From Catenuloplanes niger (GTDB taxonomy: Bacteria > Actinomycetota > Actinomycetes > Mycobacteriales > Micromonosporaceae), in contig NZ_JAVDYC010000001.1 in assembly GCF_031458255.1 (NCBI RefSeq), positions 5,775,001-5,839,000 on the forward strand: DNA of 64,000 nucleotides, given 5' to 3'. Each line of letters begins with the position of its first letter. Within the stretch, counting starts at the first letter, position 1. The notes below the pieces were generated by a model. The model made no database searches. It was not told the DNA's origin and saw only the letters and a list, made by a program, of their open reading frames with translations. This document shows, piece after piece, positions 46,120-54,430 of the stretch. The position numbers and the translations under genes were made by a program.

Positions 46120-47151
46120 GTGGCCGAACCGAACCGTCCCCGCAGCACCCGTCCGCAGCGTCATCGCCCGACGATGGACGACGTCGCCGCGGTCGCGGGT
46201 GTCTCGCGGGGCACGGTCTCCCGCGTGCTCAACGGCGGCCACAACGTCAGCGGCCCCGCGCTGGAGGCGGTCGAGCGCGCGATCCGCAAGACCGGTTACG
46301 TGGTCAACCAGCATGCGCGCAGCCTGGTCACCCAGCGGTCCGACTCGGTGGCGTTCATCCTCTCCGAGCCGCAGGACCGGCTCTTCGAGGACCCGAACTT
46401 CAACAACCTGCTGCGCGGCTGCACCCAGATCCTGGCCGAGCACGACATCACGCTGCTGCTCACCGTGGCCGGGACCAGCGCGGACCGCAAGCGCATCGGC
46501 CGCTGGGTCACGGCCGGGCACGTGGACGGCGCGCTGGTCGTCTCCAACCACCTGGGCAGCCCGCTGCTCGACGAGCTGAAGGGCCGCGGGCTGCCGTTCG
46601 TGGTCTGCGGCCGCCCGCTCGGCCACGAGCGCGAGGTCAGCTACGTGGCGGCCGACGACCGGGACGGTGCCCGGCAGATGGTCGTCCACCTGCGCTCCCG
46701 GGGGTACCAGCGGATCGGCATCATCACCGGGCCGCTGGACACGTCCGGCGGCGTGGACCGGCTGGCCGGCTACCGCGACGTGGTCGGCGACGTGGACCCG
46801 GCGCTGATCGAGGCCGGCGACTACAGCCAGGCGTCCGGCGAGGCCGCGATGGAACGGCTGCTGCGCGCCGGCCCGGACCTGGACGCGGTGTTCGTCTGCT
46901 CCGACCTGATGGCGGCCGGCGCGATCACCTACCTGCAGCGGATCGGCAAACGCGTGCCGGACGACATCGCGATCGCCGGCTTCGACGACTCCAAGGTCGC
47001 CACCACCATCACGCCCCGCCTCACCACGATCCGCCAGCCGTTCGGCCGGGTCAGCCAGGAGATGGTCCGCCTGCTGCTCGCGCACATCGCCGGTGAGCAG
47101 CACGCCGCCGTCATCCTGCCCACCGAACTGGTGATCCGCGAGTCCGCTTAG
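46120..47151 (+). CDS. ganR: LacI family regulator of the galactan locus
   Basis: A 343-residue repressor. The N-terminal helix-turn-helix is TMDDVAAVAGVSRGTVSRVL, with hinge residues to about 60, and a periplasmic-binding-protein-like sugar domain to the end. GTG 46120 follows the permease by 26 bases, so the regulator is in the operon it likely controls. The inducer is probably galactose or a galactobiose-like sugar. The four LacI-type palindromes in the locus are its probable targets. Confidence 0.93.
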   Translation: MAEPNRPRSTRPQRHRPTMDDVAAVAGVSRGTVSRVLNGGHNVSGPALEAVERAIRKTGYVVNQHARSLVTQRSDSVAFILSEPQDRLFEDPNFNNLLRGCTQILAEHDITLLLTVAGTSADRKRIGRWVTAGHVDGALVVSNHLGSPLLDELKGRGLPFVVCGRPLGHEREVSYVAADDRDGARQMVVHLRSRGYQRIGIITGPLDTSGGVDRLAGYRDVVGDVDPALIEAGDYSQASGEAAMERLLRAGPDLDAVFVCSDLMAAGAITYLQRIGKRVPDDIAIAGFDDSKVATTITPRLTTIRQPFGRVSQEMVRLLLAHIAGEQHAAVILPTELVIRESA

Positions 47152-47224
47152 CTTGAATGGTCCGTTTTCGGGGTAGCCTGCGGGTGTAACGACGACTGTC
47201 GATGCATTCGAGGAGGTTCGCACC

Positions 47225-48322
47225 ATGCGCAGAACCGTTGCCCTGACCTCGGTGATCGCGCTCGGGCTGGCACTCGCCGGCGGGGTGAGCGCACGCGCGG
47301 CGGCCGGGACGGACGCCGTACCGTCGGCCGAGGGTTTTGATTTCGGCGCCCCGCAGGTGGTGGCGCAGGGACTCCAGGTGCCCTGGGGGCTGACCTGGCT
47401 GCCGGGCGGCGACGCGCTGGTCGCGGAGCGGGGAACCGCGCGCCTGCTGCGCATCCCGGCCGGTGGCGGCGCGCCGGTGACCGTCGGCACCGTGCCCGGT
47501 GTCTCCCCGGTCGGCGAGGCCGGCCTGCTCGGGCTCGCGGCCTCCCCGGACGAATGGGTCTACGCCTACCTGACCAGCGCGACCGACAACCGGATCGTGC
47601 GCTTCCGGCTGGACGCGATCGGCGCACCGCAGGCGATCCTGACCGGCATCCCGCGCGGCAGCATCCACGCGGGCGGCCGGATCGCGTTCGGCCCGGACGG
47701 CAAGCTCTACGCCGGTGCCGGCGACGCGGGCACCACGGCCAACGCGCAGAACCCGGCCAGCCTCGGCGGCAAGATCCTCAGGCTGAACCCGGACGGTACG
47801 GTGCCGTCCGACAACCCGACGCCGGGCTCGCTCGTCTACTCGCTCGGCCACCGCAACGTGCAGGGCCTCGCCTGGGACGCGGCCGGCCGGCTCTACGCCG
47901 CCGAGTTCGGCCAGAACACCTGGGACGAGGTCAACCTGATCACCCCGGGCGCGAACTACGGCTGGCCGGCCGTCGAGGGTGACGGCAACGACCCGCGCTA
48001 CGTCGACCCGCTGGTCGTCTGGTCCACCGCCCAGGCCTCGCCGAGCGGCGCCGCCGTCGCCGGCTCCACGCTCTACGTGGCCGCGCTGCGCGGCACCCGC
48101 CTCTGGACCGTGCCACTGACCGCGGACGGCGGCACCGGCACCCCGGCCGCCGTTCTCCAGGGCCAGTTCGGCCGCCTGCGCACCGTCGAGGTCGCCCCGG
48201 ACGGCTCCCTCTGGGTCACCACCAGCAACCGCGACGGCCGAGGCTCCCCGACCTCGGCCGACGACCGCATCCTCCGCTTCCCGCCTACCGCGGTCTCCGG
48301 AGGTTCGCCGGCCGGGGAGTGA
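47225..48322 (+). CDS. Secreted PQQ-dependent sugar dehydrogenase (GSDH/sorbosone dehydrogenase type)
   Basis: A 365-residue exported beta-propeller protein. The signal peptide ends near residue 26 (GVSARAAAG). The family blocks VPWGLTWLPGGDALVAERG, EAGLLGLAASPD, SIHAGGRIAFGPDGKLYAGAGD and LGHRNVQGLAWD are present. It lies 73 bases after the LacI gene with AGGAGG upstream and could oxidise an aldose, perhaps from the same polysaccharides; that link is only positional. Its 3' end overlaps the convergent DUF397 gene by 38 bases. Confidence 0.9.
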   Translation: MRRTVALTSVIALGLALAGGVSARAAAGTDAVPSAEGFDFGAPQVVAQGLQVPWGLTWLPGGDALVAERGTARLLRIPAGGGAPVTVGTVPGVSPVGEAGLLGLAASPDEWVYAYLTSATDNRIVRFRLDAIGAPQAILTGIPRGSIHAGGRIAFGPDGKLYAGAGDAGTTANAQNPASLGGKILRLNPDGTVPSDNPTPGSLVYSLGHRNVQGLAWDAAGRLYAAEFGQNTWDEVNLITPGANYGWPAVEGDGNDPRYVDPLVVWSTAQASPSGAAVAGSTLYVAALRGTRLWTVPLTADGGTGTPAAVLQGQFGRLRTVEVAPDGSLWVTTSNRDGRGSPTSADDRILRFPPTAVSGGSPAGE

Positions 48323-48569
48323 GTCCGTCGACGAAGGCGGCCCAGGCCTGCGGCGCGAACTCGAGCACCGGCCCGGCCCGGTCCTTCGAGTCGCGGACGA
48401 GCACCGGGCCGTCCGCCTTCGCCACCTCGACGCAGTTGGCGGTCGACCCGCTCCGGGACGATCGGAACCAGGAGAGAGGTACGCCGGTCGCGGACCGGCG
48501 TACCGGCATTGCCGTGGCCATGGGTGCCTCCCTGCGTGTCGGTGTCGGTATGCGCCCGGCCGTCGTCAC
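48285..48569 (-). CDS. DUF397 protein
   Basis: A small protein of family DUF397, partners of XRE/DUF5753 regulators in actinomycetes. The core is WFRSSRSGSTANCVEVA followed by VLVRDSKDRAGPVLEFAP and WAAFVDGL. The start at ATG 48569 overlaps the upstream regulator's stop (ATGA), giving 94 residues; ATG 48521 would give 78, nearer the family size. Related pairs behave like antitoxin/regulator modules or sporulation switches; the role here is unknown. Confidence 0.9.
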   Translation of the reverse strand: MTTAGRIPTPTRREAPMATAMPVRRSATGVPLSWFRSSRSGSTANCVEVAKADGPVLVRDSKDRAGPVLEFAPQAWAAFVDGLTPRPANLRRPR

Positions 48570-49447
48570 CGCTCCGGCGGTTGTTCGCGTTCGTACTGCG
48601 CGCGGATCTCCTCCAGCAGTTCCCGGGACTCCCCGGGCGACAGCGCGGCGTCCGCGGCGCGCTGGAAGACCTGTCGCGCGTTGTCCACGTCCTCCTGCCG
48701 TTCGAGCTTCATGTCCCCGAACACGTCCTCGACGTGGACGACCGGCTTCAGCGGCGTGCCCGGCGGGAAGTCGAGCACCGTGAACGTCGTGTCCATGGCC
48801 GCGTGCGCGCCGCGCCGGAGCGACAGCACCTGGATCGTCGCCGACGGCAGCTCACTCGTGATCGCGAGCAGCCTGCCCAGTTGCTCCTCCATGACGACGG
48901 GGCCGCCGACGACCCGGCGCAGCGCCGCCTCGTCCAGCACGAACTGCATGTCCGGCAACGGGTCCCGGCGCAGAACCGCCCGCTGCCGCTCCATCCGGAC
49001 CGCGACCAGCTGATCGATGAGTGCCGGGTTCGCGGGCAGGAAGTACGAGCTGATGACCTCCCGCGCGTACTCCTCGGTCTGGAGCAGGCCGTTGATCGTG
49101 CTCGACTTGAAGTCCCGCATGGACGACGCCGCCGCCTCCATGCCGATCAGATTGCTGTATCCCCGGGGAAGCTCGTACTCGTCCCACCAGCTTCGTCTGC
49201 GTCCGTCCTGGGCAAGGGCCATCATCTGCTCCCGTTTTTCGGTATCCACCGAATAGTGGTCGCAAAGGTCCCGGACGTCGCGCTGACTCGCCGGGCGCCG
49301 GCCCGTCTCCATGCGCGATATCTTCGCCGGCGAGCAGAGCAGGTGTGCCGCCACCTGATCGATGGTCATCCCGGCGGCGTGCCGTGCCTCGCGCAGCATC
49401 GAGGCCAATTGCTGTCGCATGACCACGGGATTGGGGTGTTCGGACAA
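48566..49447 (-). CDS. XRE-type regulator with DUF5753 domain
   Basis: A 293-residue DNA-binding protein. The N-terminal helix-turn-helix is MTIDQVAAHLLCSPAKISRM, and the C-terminal DUF5753 domain covers about 100-285 (INGLLQTEEYAREVI). It is coupled to the DUF397 gene by a 4-base overlap. The 5' region carries repeated CACTTGCC boxes, possible operators. Such pairs include WhiJ/BldB-type developmental regulators. Confidence 0.93.
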   Translation of the reverse strand: MSEHPNPVVMRQQLASMLREARHAAGMTIDQVAAHLLCSPAKISRMETGRRPASQRDVRDLCDHYSVDTEKREQMMALAQDGRRRSWWDEYELPRGYSNLIGMEAAASSMRDFKSSTINGLLQTEEYAREVISSYFLPANPALIDQLVAVRMERQRAVLRRDPLPDMQFVLDEAALRRVVGGPVVMEEQLGRLLAITSELPSATIQVLSLRRGAHAAMDTTFTVLDFPPGTPLKPVVHVEDVFGDMKLERQEDVDNARQVFQRAADAALSPGESRELLEEIRAQYEREQPPER

Positions 49448-49919
49448 TGTTCCCTCGCAAGGGGCCGGTATTCAAGATCGCCTTAGACGGTGCATCCGCG
49501 CCCGGGCACTTGCCGGTGTCACGTGACCTCATGATTGCACTTGCCAGTGGAATCGGCCAGGGGCAATGGCTGTCAGGTAAACGCCGCGGGTCCGTGCCGT
49601 CGGGCAAGTGTCAAGTTTGAGTGCCCGCTGGCCAGTGCATAGAGCATCGGCTAGCCGCAATTGCCGACGGAAAGAATGCGCGTCACATGCGGCCGGAAAA
49701 GTGTTTCCGGAGCGGGTGGAGGCGATTCACCGGAAGTCGCTCTTGATTCGACTTGGTGTCATTCACCGAGTAGTCTGATGTGCGATCGGGGATGCCCGTC
49801 ATCGTTCCGCGATGCTCGCCATTCGCGGGAACGGAACTGGGCCGGTGCGCCAACACCGACCCAGCAGTGGCGATCGCATCATCCGTCGAACGGCCTGTCG
49901 CGAGCGGAAGGCAATTGCC
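49448..49919. promoter_or_regulatory. Long promoter region with repeated CACTTGCC boxes
   Basis: Upstream of the XRE gene. CACTTGCC occurs at 49507-49514 and 49538-49545 and inverted (GGCAAGTG) at 49603-49610, with related CTGGCCAGTG at 49628-49637. GC content falls across 49630-49800. No gene is supported here. Confidence 0.5.
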
Positions 49920-50420
49920 ATGAGCAACATTAGCACATCAAGTGCCAAACGTGCCCGCCAATCTGTTCCGGCGCAGCATCCGGATGCCTCCGGCAATTCT
50001 CTGCGCCATTTCCGTCGAGTGTGCAACCCGCGCGCAAGTCGCATCGCATGCCGGATCGCGGCCCGCCTGAAGGACCACCGCGTGCGGCGATTCGGCGCGC
50101 TGTTCTCGCTCGGGCTGGCCTGCGTCGCCGTCGGAAATCTCGGCCTGGTGGACCTGCGCGGCCTGGCCGAGACGCTCGCGCCACTGATCGTGCTGGCGGA
50201 ACTGGTCCGGTTGCTCTGTGCCGGCGAGGGCGCCGGGTGCCTCCGCGACTCGGGTTCCGGCGTGGACGCGGGCCGGCAGGCGGAGGCGGACCGGCGGGCG
50301 GAGGCGGACCGGCGGGCGGAGGTCGGGCGAGGGGTCACGCGGCCGGGCGCCGGGTCCGCGCGACCGCGCCGCCACGGGCGTCCCCGGCCGGCCGTCCGCT
50401 CCTGCGCGCGTCACCGGTAG
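49920..50420 (+). CDS. Possible small membrane protein, unrecognised
   Basis: A 166-residue frame from ATG 49920 (MSNISTSSAKRARQ). After a basic N-terminal half (RVCNPRASRIACRIAARLKDH) it has a hydrophobic region of about 40 residues (FGALFSLGLACVAVGNLGLV, then TLAPLIVLAEL) suggesting two short membrane helices. A tail with repeated EADRRA follows. Codon use in the first 40 codons is weaker than in neighbours and no family is recognised, so it may be a lineage-specific protein or not a gene. Confidence 0.4.
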   Translation: MSNISTSSAKRARQSVPAQHPDASGNSLRHFRRVCNPRASRIACRIAARLKDHRVRRFGALFSLGLACVAVGNLGLVDLRGLAETLAPLIVLAELVRLLCAGEGAGCLRDSGSGVDAGRQAEADRRAEADRRAEVGRGVTRPGAGSARPRRHGRPRPAVRSCARHR

Positions 50421-50670
50421 GCGGCCGGCCCGCGTGCGCCGCTTGCCGGTAGGTGGCCGGCCCGCCCGGGCCGGCCACCGCGGGCGGGTGAGCGGCGTGC
50501 GCCGGTTACCGGTAGCCGGACTGTCTGGCCCGGCCATCGGTAGGTGGCCGGACTGCGTGCAGCCGGCCACCGTAGGCGGACGCCCGGCGTGCGCCGGTTA
50601 CCGGTGGGTGGCCGGCCCGGGTGCCGGCCGTCGGTGGGTGGCCGGCCCGCGTGCGCCGGCGGTTCGGTGA
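50411..50670. repeat. Degenerate GC-rich repeats
   Basis: Irregular copies of CCGGTAGGTGGCCGGCCCG and GCGTGCGCCGG occur at 28-63 base steps through this stretch, ending at the glycosyltransferase terminator. No gene is seen. Confidence 0.6.
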
Positions 50671-50696
50671 TCGCCGACTGGATCGATCACCGAACC
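50661..50696 (-). terminator. Terminator overlapping the glycosyltransferase stop
   Basis: Perfect 13-bp arms GGTTCGGTGATCG (50661-50673) and CGATCACCGAACC (50684-50696) with a 10-base loop. The right arm contains the stop codon (50687-50689). Confidence 0.8.
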
Positions 50697-51907
50697 ACGC
50701 CGGCCGCAAACCGGGCCGGCCGCCGGTCAGCGCGTGCGGCCGGCAGTGCGGCCTCGACCAGGGCGACCGCCCGCTCCACGCCGCTCTCCGCGCGTACCTC
50801 GCGGCTCAGCCCCGCGCAGCGGGCCGACACCGCCGGGTCGGTGGTCAGCGCGAGCAGCGCCGCGCGCAGTTCGTCGGCCGTCACCGTCTCCGAGGAGATC
50901 ACCCGGGCGACGCCGAGTGCGGCCAGCTGGTTCGCGTTGGCGAACTGGTCGGCGGCCTGCGGGGCGGCGATCATCGGGACGCCGTGGAACAGGCCCTCGG
51001 CGCTGCCGCCCATGCCGGCGTGGGTGACGAACGCGTCCGCCTCGGCCAGGATCGCCGGCTGCGGCACCCACGGGTGCACCTCCACGCTGGACGGCACCTC
51101 GCCCAGCTCGGCCGGATCGACCTCGCGGCCGATCTGCAGCACGGTGTGCCAGCCGGGCAGGTCGCCGAACGCCGTGATGCAGCGCCGGTAGAAGTCCGGG
51201 TGGTTGGTGAACGCGGAACCGAGCGAGACCAGCAGTACCTTCGCCGCGGACGGCGGGCGGGACCAGGTGCCCGCGGTGGACCGGTCGCCGAGCAGCGGGC
51301 CGACGAACGAGAACACCGCCGGATCGACCCGGTCCGCGTGCGGTTGCAGCGCCCGGGGGATCAGCGCCAGCCCGCGGTCCGGCCGGCCCATGAACGTGGG
51401 CCCGTCGGTGATCGGGGAGCCCTGCGCGGTGAGCCACGCGGTGAACCGGCGGTAGTAGTCCGCGCCGCGCGGGTCGGCCCGCATCTCGTCGACGAACGGC
51501 GCCATCTCCTCCTCGTAGCCGTCCCACGGCGCGAACGTCGGCGTCAGCTGGATCGCCGGGACGCCCTGCTCGGCGCCGAGCAGTCGCGCGGCGGCGCCGG
51601 CGATGTCGTAGAGGTACAGGTCGGGGCGGTCGTCCGCGTACGCCGTGCGCAGCTGCGGGAGCATCGCGATCGCGTCGTCCAGGAACAGTGTCAGCTGCGC
51701 GATCGTGTCCTCGTCCGCGCCGCCGTCGGTGGGCAGCGTCGACGCGTACGGTCTCAGCTCCGCACCGGTGGCGCGCACGGTCGCCGCCCAGGACGAGTCG
51801 TTGGCGTAGGTGACCCGGTGGCCGCGGGCGACCAGCGCGCGCACCAGATCGAGGCTCGGGTTGACGTGGCCGTGGAACGGGATGCTGACCATGGCGATGT
51901 GTGACAC
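50687..51907 (-). CDS. Macrolide-type glycosyltransferase (GT1, MGT/OleD-like)
   Basis: UDP-sugar-dependent GT1 enzyme, 406 residues from GTG 51907 with GGAGGTCACC upstream. The N-terminal acceptor domain begins HIAMVSIPFHGHVNPSLDLV, and the donor site is VTHAGMGGSAEGLFHGVPMI followed by APQAADQ, matching the MGT family that inactivates macrolides by glucosylation. No macrolide cluster is in the window, so a defence or detoxification role is more likely than biosynthesis. Divergent from a TetR gene and preceded by two palindromes. Confidence 0.92.
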   Translation of the reverse strand: MSHIAMVSIPFHGHVNPSLDLVRALVARGHRVTYANDSSWAATVRATGAELRPYASTLPTDGGADEDTIAQLTLFLDDAIAMLPQLRTAYADDRPDLYLYDIAGAAARLLGAEQGVPAIQLTPTFAPWDGYEEEMAPFVDEMRADPRGADYYRRFTAWLTAQGSPITDGPTFMGRPDRGLALIPRALQPHADRVDPAVFSFVGPLLGDRSTAGTWSRPPSAAKVLLVSLGSAFTNHPDFYRRCITAFGDLPGWHTVLQIGREVDPAELGEVPSSVEVHPWVPQPAILAEADAFVTHAGMGGSAEGLFHGVPMIAAPQAADQFANANQLAALGVARVISSETVTADELRAALLALTTDPAVSARCAGLSREVRAESGVERAVALVEAALPAARADRRPARFAAGVVR

Positions 51908-51929
51908 GGTGACCTCCGGAGCGGTGGCG

Positions 51930-51947
51930 AGACGAGTCGTCTCGTCT
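51930..51947. promoter_or_regulatory. TetR-type operator 1
   Basis: AGACGAGTCGTCTCGTCT: perfect 7-bp arms around TCGT, between the divergent glycosyltransferase and TetR genes, close to the glycosyltransferase start. Confidence 0.8.
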
Positions 51948-51983
51948 CGCCGATAACCATGACGGAGTCCGGGTGCAATGTCA

Positions 51984-52001
51984 AGACGAGACGTCTCGTC
52001 T
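51984..52001. promoter_or_regulatory. TetR-type operator 2
   Basis: AGACGAGACGTCTCGTCT, a perfect 18-bp palindrome and a near-copy of operator 1. It lies 20 bases before the TetR start codon. Confidence 0.85.
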
Positions 52002-52021
52002 CGCCGCGTTAGGATGACGCC

Positions 52022-52597
52022 GTGCCCGATCCGAACCGCCGCAACGAGAACTCCCGCCGCGCGATCCTGGACGCCACGCGCGCCCTGCTCGCCGAGACCG
52101 GATACGCCGACCTGACCGTCGGCGCGATCGCGGCCCGGGCCGGCGCCGGCCGGCAGACCATCTACCGCTGGTGGGGTGGCAAGAGCGCGGTCGTGCTGGA
52201 CGCGCTCGTCGACACGGTGGCGGCCGAGGGCATGACGCTGCCGGACTCCGGTGACCTGCGGGCCGACCTGCGCGCGGTGCTGCGCGCGACGGTCGCCGAG
52301 TTCGCCGACCCGGTGCTGTCCGCGACCACCCGCGCGCTCACGATCGAGACGCTCGCCGACGACGACCTGGCCGCGCAGGTGCGCGACCGGCTGCTCCGCC
52401 CGCAACTCGACGCGGTCAAGGACCGGCTGCGCGCCGGCGGCGTACCCCCGGAGGTCGATCTCGATCTGGCGGTGGAGTTGCTCTTCGGGCCGCTGTACCA
52501 CCGCTGGCTGCTGCGCACCGGCCCGCTCGACCAGGACTACGCGGACGGCCTCGTCGATCTCGTGATGACCGCGATAGGTGACCGGCGTTCGGGGTAA
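52022..52597 (+). CDS. TetR family regulator of the glycosyltransferase
   Basis: A 191-residue repressor from GTG 52022. The helix-turn-helix is LTVGAIAARAGAGRQTIYRW and the C-terminal domain resembles the TetR_C_16/33 type. Divergent from the glycosyltransferase, with two palindromic operators between; a drug-responsive switch is the natural reading, but the ligand is unknown. Confidence 0.93.
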   Translation: MPDPNRRNENSRRAILDATRALLAETGYADLTVGAIAARAGAGRQTIYRWWGGKSAVVLDALVDTVAAEGMTLPDSGDLRADLRAVLRATVAEFADPVLSATTRALTIETLADDDLAAQVRDRLLRPQLDAVKDRLRAGGVPPEVDLDLAVELLFGPLYHRWLLRTGPLDQDYADGLVDLVMTAIGDRRSG

Positions 52598-52718
52598 CGA
52601 ACAGACGAGTCGTTGATCAGGTACGCCGGGCGGGCTGCCCCGCATGCCCGTCCGGGTGAAGCGAAAGGGCGGGGAGTTGATGCACGCGAGGACCCGTGGA
52701 TCTGGCAGGCTTGAGGGC

Positions 52719-53558
52719 GTGCTGACGATGCCGGTTCGCCAGCTCGGCGAGACCGAGCGTTCGGCGGTGATGAGGGTCCTCGACTCGGATCCGTACGCGA
52801 CCGCCCAGGTCGCCGAGCGCATCGCCGTCCACGGCCTCTCCTGGTGGCGCAGCGACGGCCGGATCTACGGCTACGGCGCCCGCCGCCACCTGGAGTCGCT
52901 GCTCTGGTCCGGCGCGCACCTCACCCCGATCCTCGCCACGCCGCCCGCGGTGGAGGCGTTCGCCGAGCTGGTCGCGGGCGAGCACCGGGTCTGCTCCTCG
53001 ATCGTGGGCCGCGCCGACGCCGTGCTCGGCCTCTGGGACCGCCTCGCCGGCGCCTGGGGCCACCCCCGCGACGTCCGGCCGAACCAGCCGATCCTGGCCA
53101 CCGGCGAGCTGCCCGCGATCCGTCCCGACCCCGCGGTCCGCCTCGCGGAGAACTCGGAGATAGACATCGTCTTCCCGGCCGCGGTCGCGATGTACACCGA
53201 GGAGGTCGGCGTCTCGCCGCTCGCGGACGGCGGTGGCGGCGGCTACAAGCGCCGGGTCGCCGAGCTGGTGCGTTCCCGCCGCACCTACGTCCGCGTGGAG
53301 AACCGTCAGGTCGTCTTCAAGGCCGAGCTGGCCGTGGTCACCCCGCACACCGCCCAGGTCCAGGGCGTCTGGGTCGACCCGGCCTGGCGCGGCCGCGGCA
53401 TCGCCGCCCCCGCGATGGCCGCCGTGGTCACCGACGCGCTCGGCCGCGTCGCGCCGACCGTCAGCCTCTACGTCAACGACTACAACCACGCGGCCCGCCG
53501 CGTCTACGCCCGCTGCGGCTTCCGCTCCGCCGGCACGTTCGCCACGATCCTGTTCTGA
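52719..53558 (+). CDS. GNAT acetyltransferase with DUF4081 domain
   Basis: A 279-residue protein from GTG 52719 (MLTMPVRQLGETERSAV). An N-terminal DUF4081-type region (about 1-120) is followed by a GNAT domain with the acetyl-CoA loop GVWVDPAWRGRGIAAPAMAA and YARCGFRS. In Mycobacterium (Rv2867c) and Streptomyces this family sits directly after ispG; here about 15 kb of other genes intervene. Its substrate is unknown. An earlier GTG at 52644 is possible. Confidence 0.88.
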   Translation: MLTMPVRQLGETERSAVMRVLDSDPYATAQVAERIAVHGLSWWRSDGRIYGYGARRHLESLLWSGAHLTPILATPPAVEAFAELVAGEHRVCSSIVGRADAVLGLWDRLAGAWGHPRDVRPNQPILATGELPAIRPDPAVRLAENSEIDIVFPAAVAMYTEEVGVSPLADGGGGGYKRRVAELVRSRRTYVRVENRQVVFKAELAVVTPHTAQVQGVWVDPAWRGRGIAAPAMAAVVTDALGRVAPTVSLYVNDYNHAARRVYARCGFRSAGTFATILF

Positions 53559-53893
53559 CGACCGAGAACCTCGGAGCGGCTCTTCCCGCTCCCGGCGTGG
53601 TCGCGGTCCGCATGCTCCCGCGGGCCCCGGTCGTCGCCGGCGCTCCTCCCTTCCGGATCCGCCGTGGGTCACCACGACCACGCGGCCCCGCGGCGGTGCC
53701 GGTCCCGGCCGCGTCGTCCCGCCGTCGCGGGAGCGCGGTGCCGCTCGCGTCCCGTCCTGGCCGGGAGCGCTCCGCGGGGCGTCACGCCGGGGCGGGCGGG
53801 GAAGGTCCGGGCTGTTCCTGGGATTCGGTTCGTCCAGCGCCGCCGATGATTACGATCAGTGACGTTTGAGTTACGACTCAGCGGGGGTGGGAC
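53559..53893. other. Intergenic region with element copy C
   Basis: A 335-base gap before a membrane-protein gene. It contains copy C of the dispersed element, plus GC-rich sequence (53640-53800) with a short GCTCCCGC/GCGGGAGC inverted pair. No gene is seen. Confidence 0.5.
53583..53633 (+). repeat. Dispersed intergenic element, copy C
   Basis: TTCCCGCTCCCGGCGTGG and CATGCTCCCGCGGGCCCCGG, 30 bases apart start to start, 24 bases after the GNAT gene. It matches copies A and B. Confidence 0.75.
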
Positions 53894-54400
53894 ATGGGGC
53901 AGATCGTGAAGCAGGTCTCGGAGACCACGACGAAGTACTACTGGTATCCGGGGGAGCGGAAGGAATGGCTGCGGGCGCTGCTCGCGCTGGCGGCCGGCGC
54001 CGGCGTGTTCGGGCTGCTGTGGCTGGTGACCCGGGACCTGCTGGTGGCGGTGGTGGCCGGTACGTCGGTGGCGGCCGCGGTGGCCGGGGTGAACTTCGGG
54101 CGGCGGGACGCCCGTGCGCTGGACGGCTTTCCCAAGCTCGGTGACAAGGCGGCGCGGCGCGCGGCGGTCGGGCACACCGGCCGGGCGGCGTGGCGCGGGC
54201 TGGCGCACGGGTTCGGCGGTGCGGCCGCGGCCGTGCTGATCCTGAACCTGCCGGACCACGGGCTGCTGGCGGACTGGGTGCTGCCGGTCGTTCCGGCCGT
54301 GGTCGGCGCGCTCGGGCACCAGGCCGGCATGCTGCACGAGCGGCTGGGTGTCTCGGTCTCCACGGTCGGCCCGGCGAAGCGACTACTCGAAACCTCCTGA
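53894..54400 (+). CDS. Small membrane protein, unknown function
   Basis: A 168-residue protein from ATG 53894 (MGQIVKQVSETTTKYYWYPG). It has two hydrophobic pairs (about 28-64 and 102-140) and short charged ends. I do not recognise the family. A GGGGGTGG ribosome-binding site precedes the start. It is followed 30 bases later by a sugar-binding lipoprotein, which may be co-transcribed. Confidence 0.75.
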   Translation: MGQIVKQVSETTTKYYWYPGERKEWLRALLALAAGAGVFGLLWLVTRDLLVAVVAGTSVAAAVAGVNFGRRDARALDGFPKLGDKAARRAAVGHTGRAAWRGLAHGFGGAAAAVLILNLPDHGLLADWVLPVVPAVVGALGHQAGMLHERLGVSVSTVGPAKRLLETS

Positions 54401-54430
54401 AACCCGAAATTTCATCCTTAGGCTGGCGGG

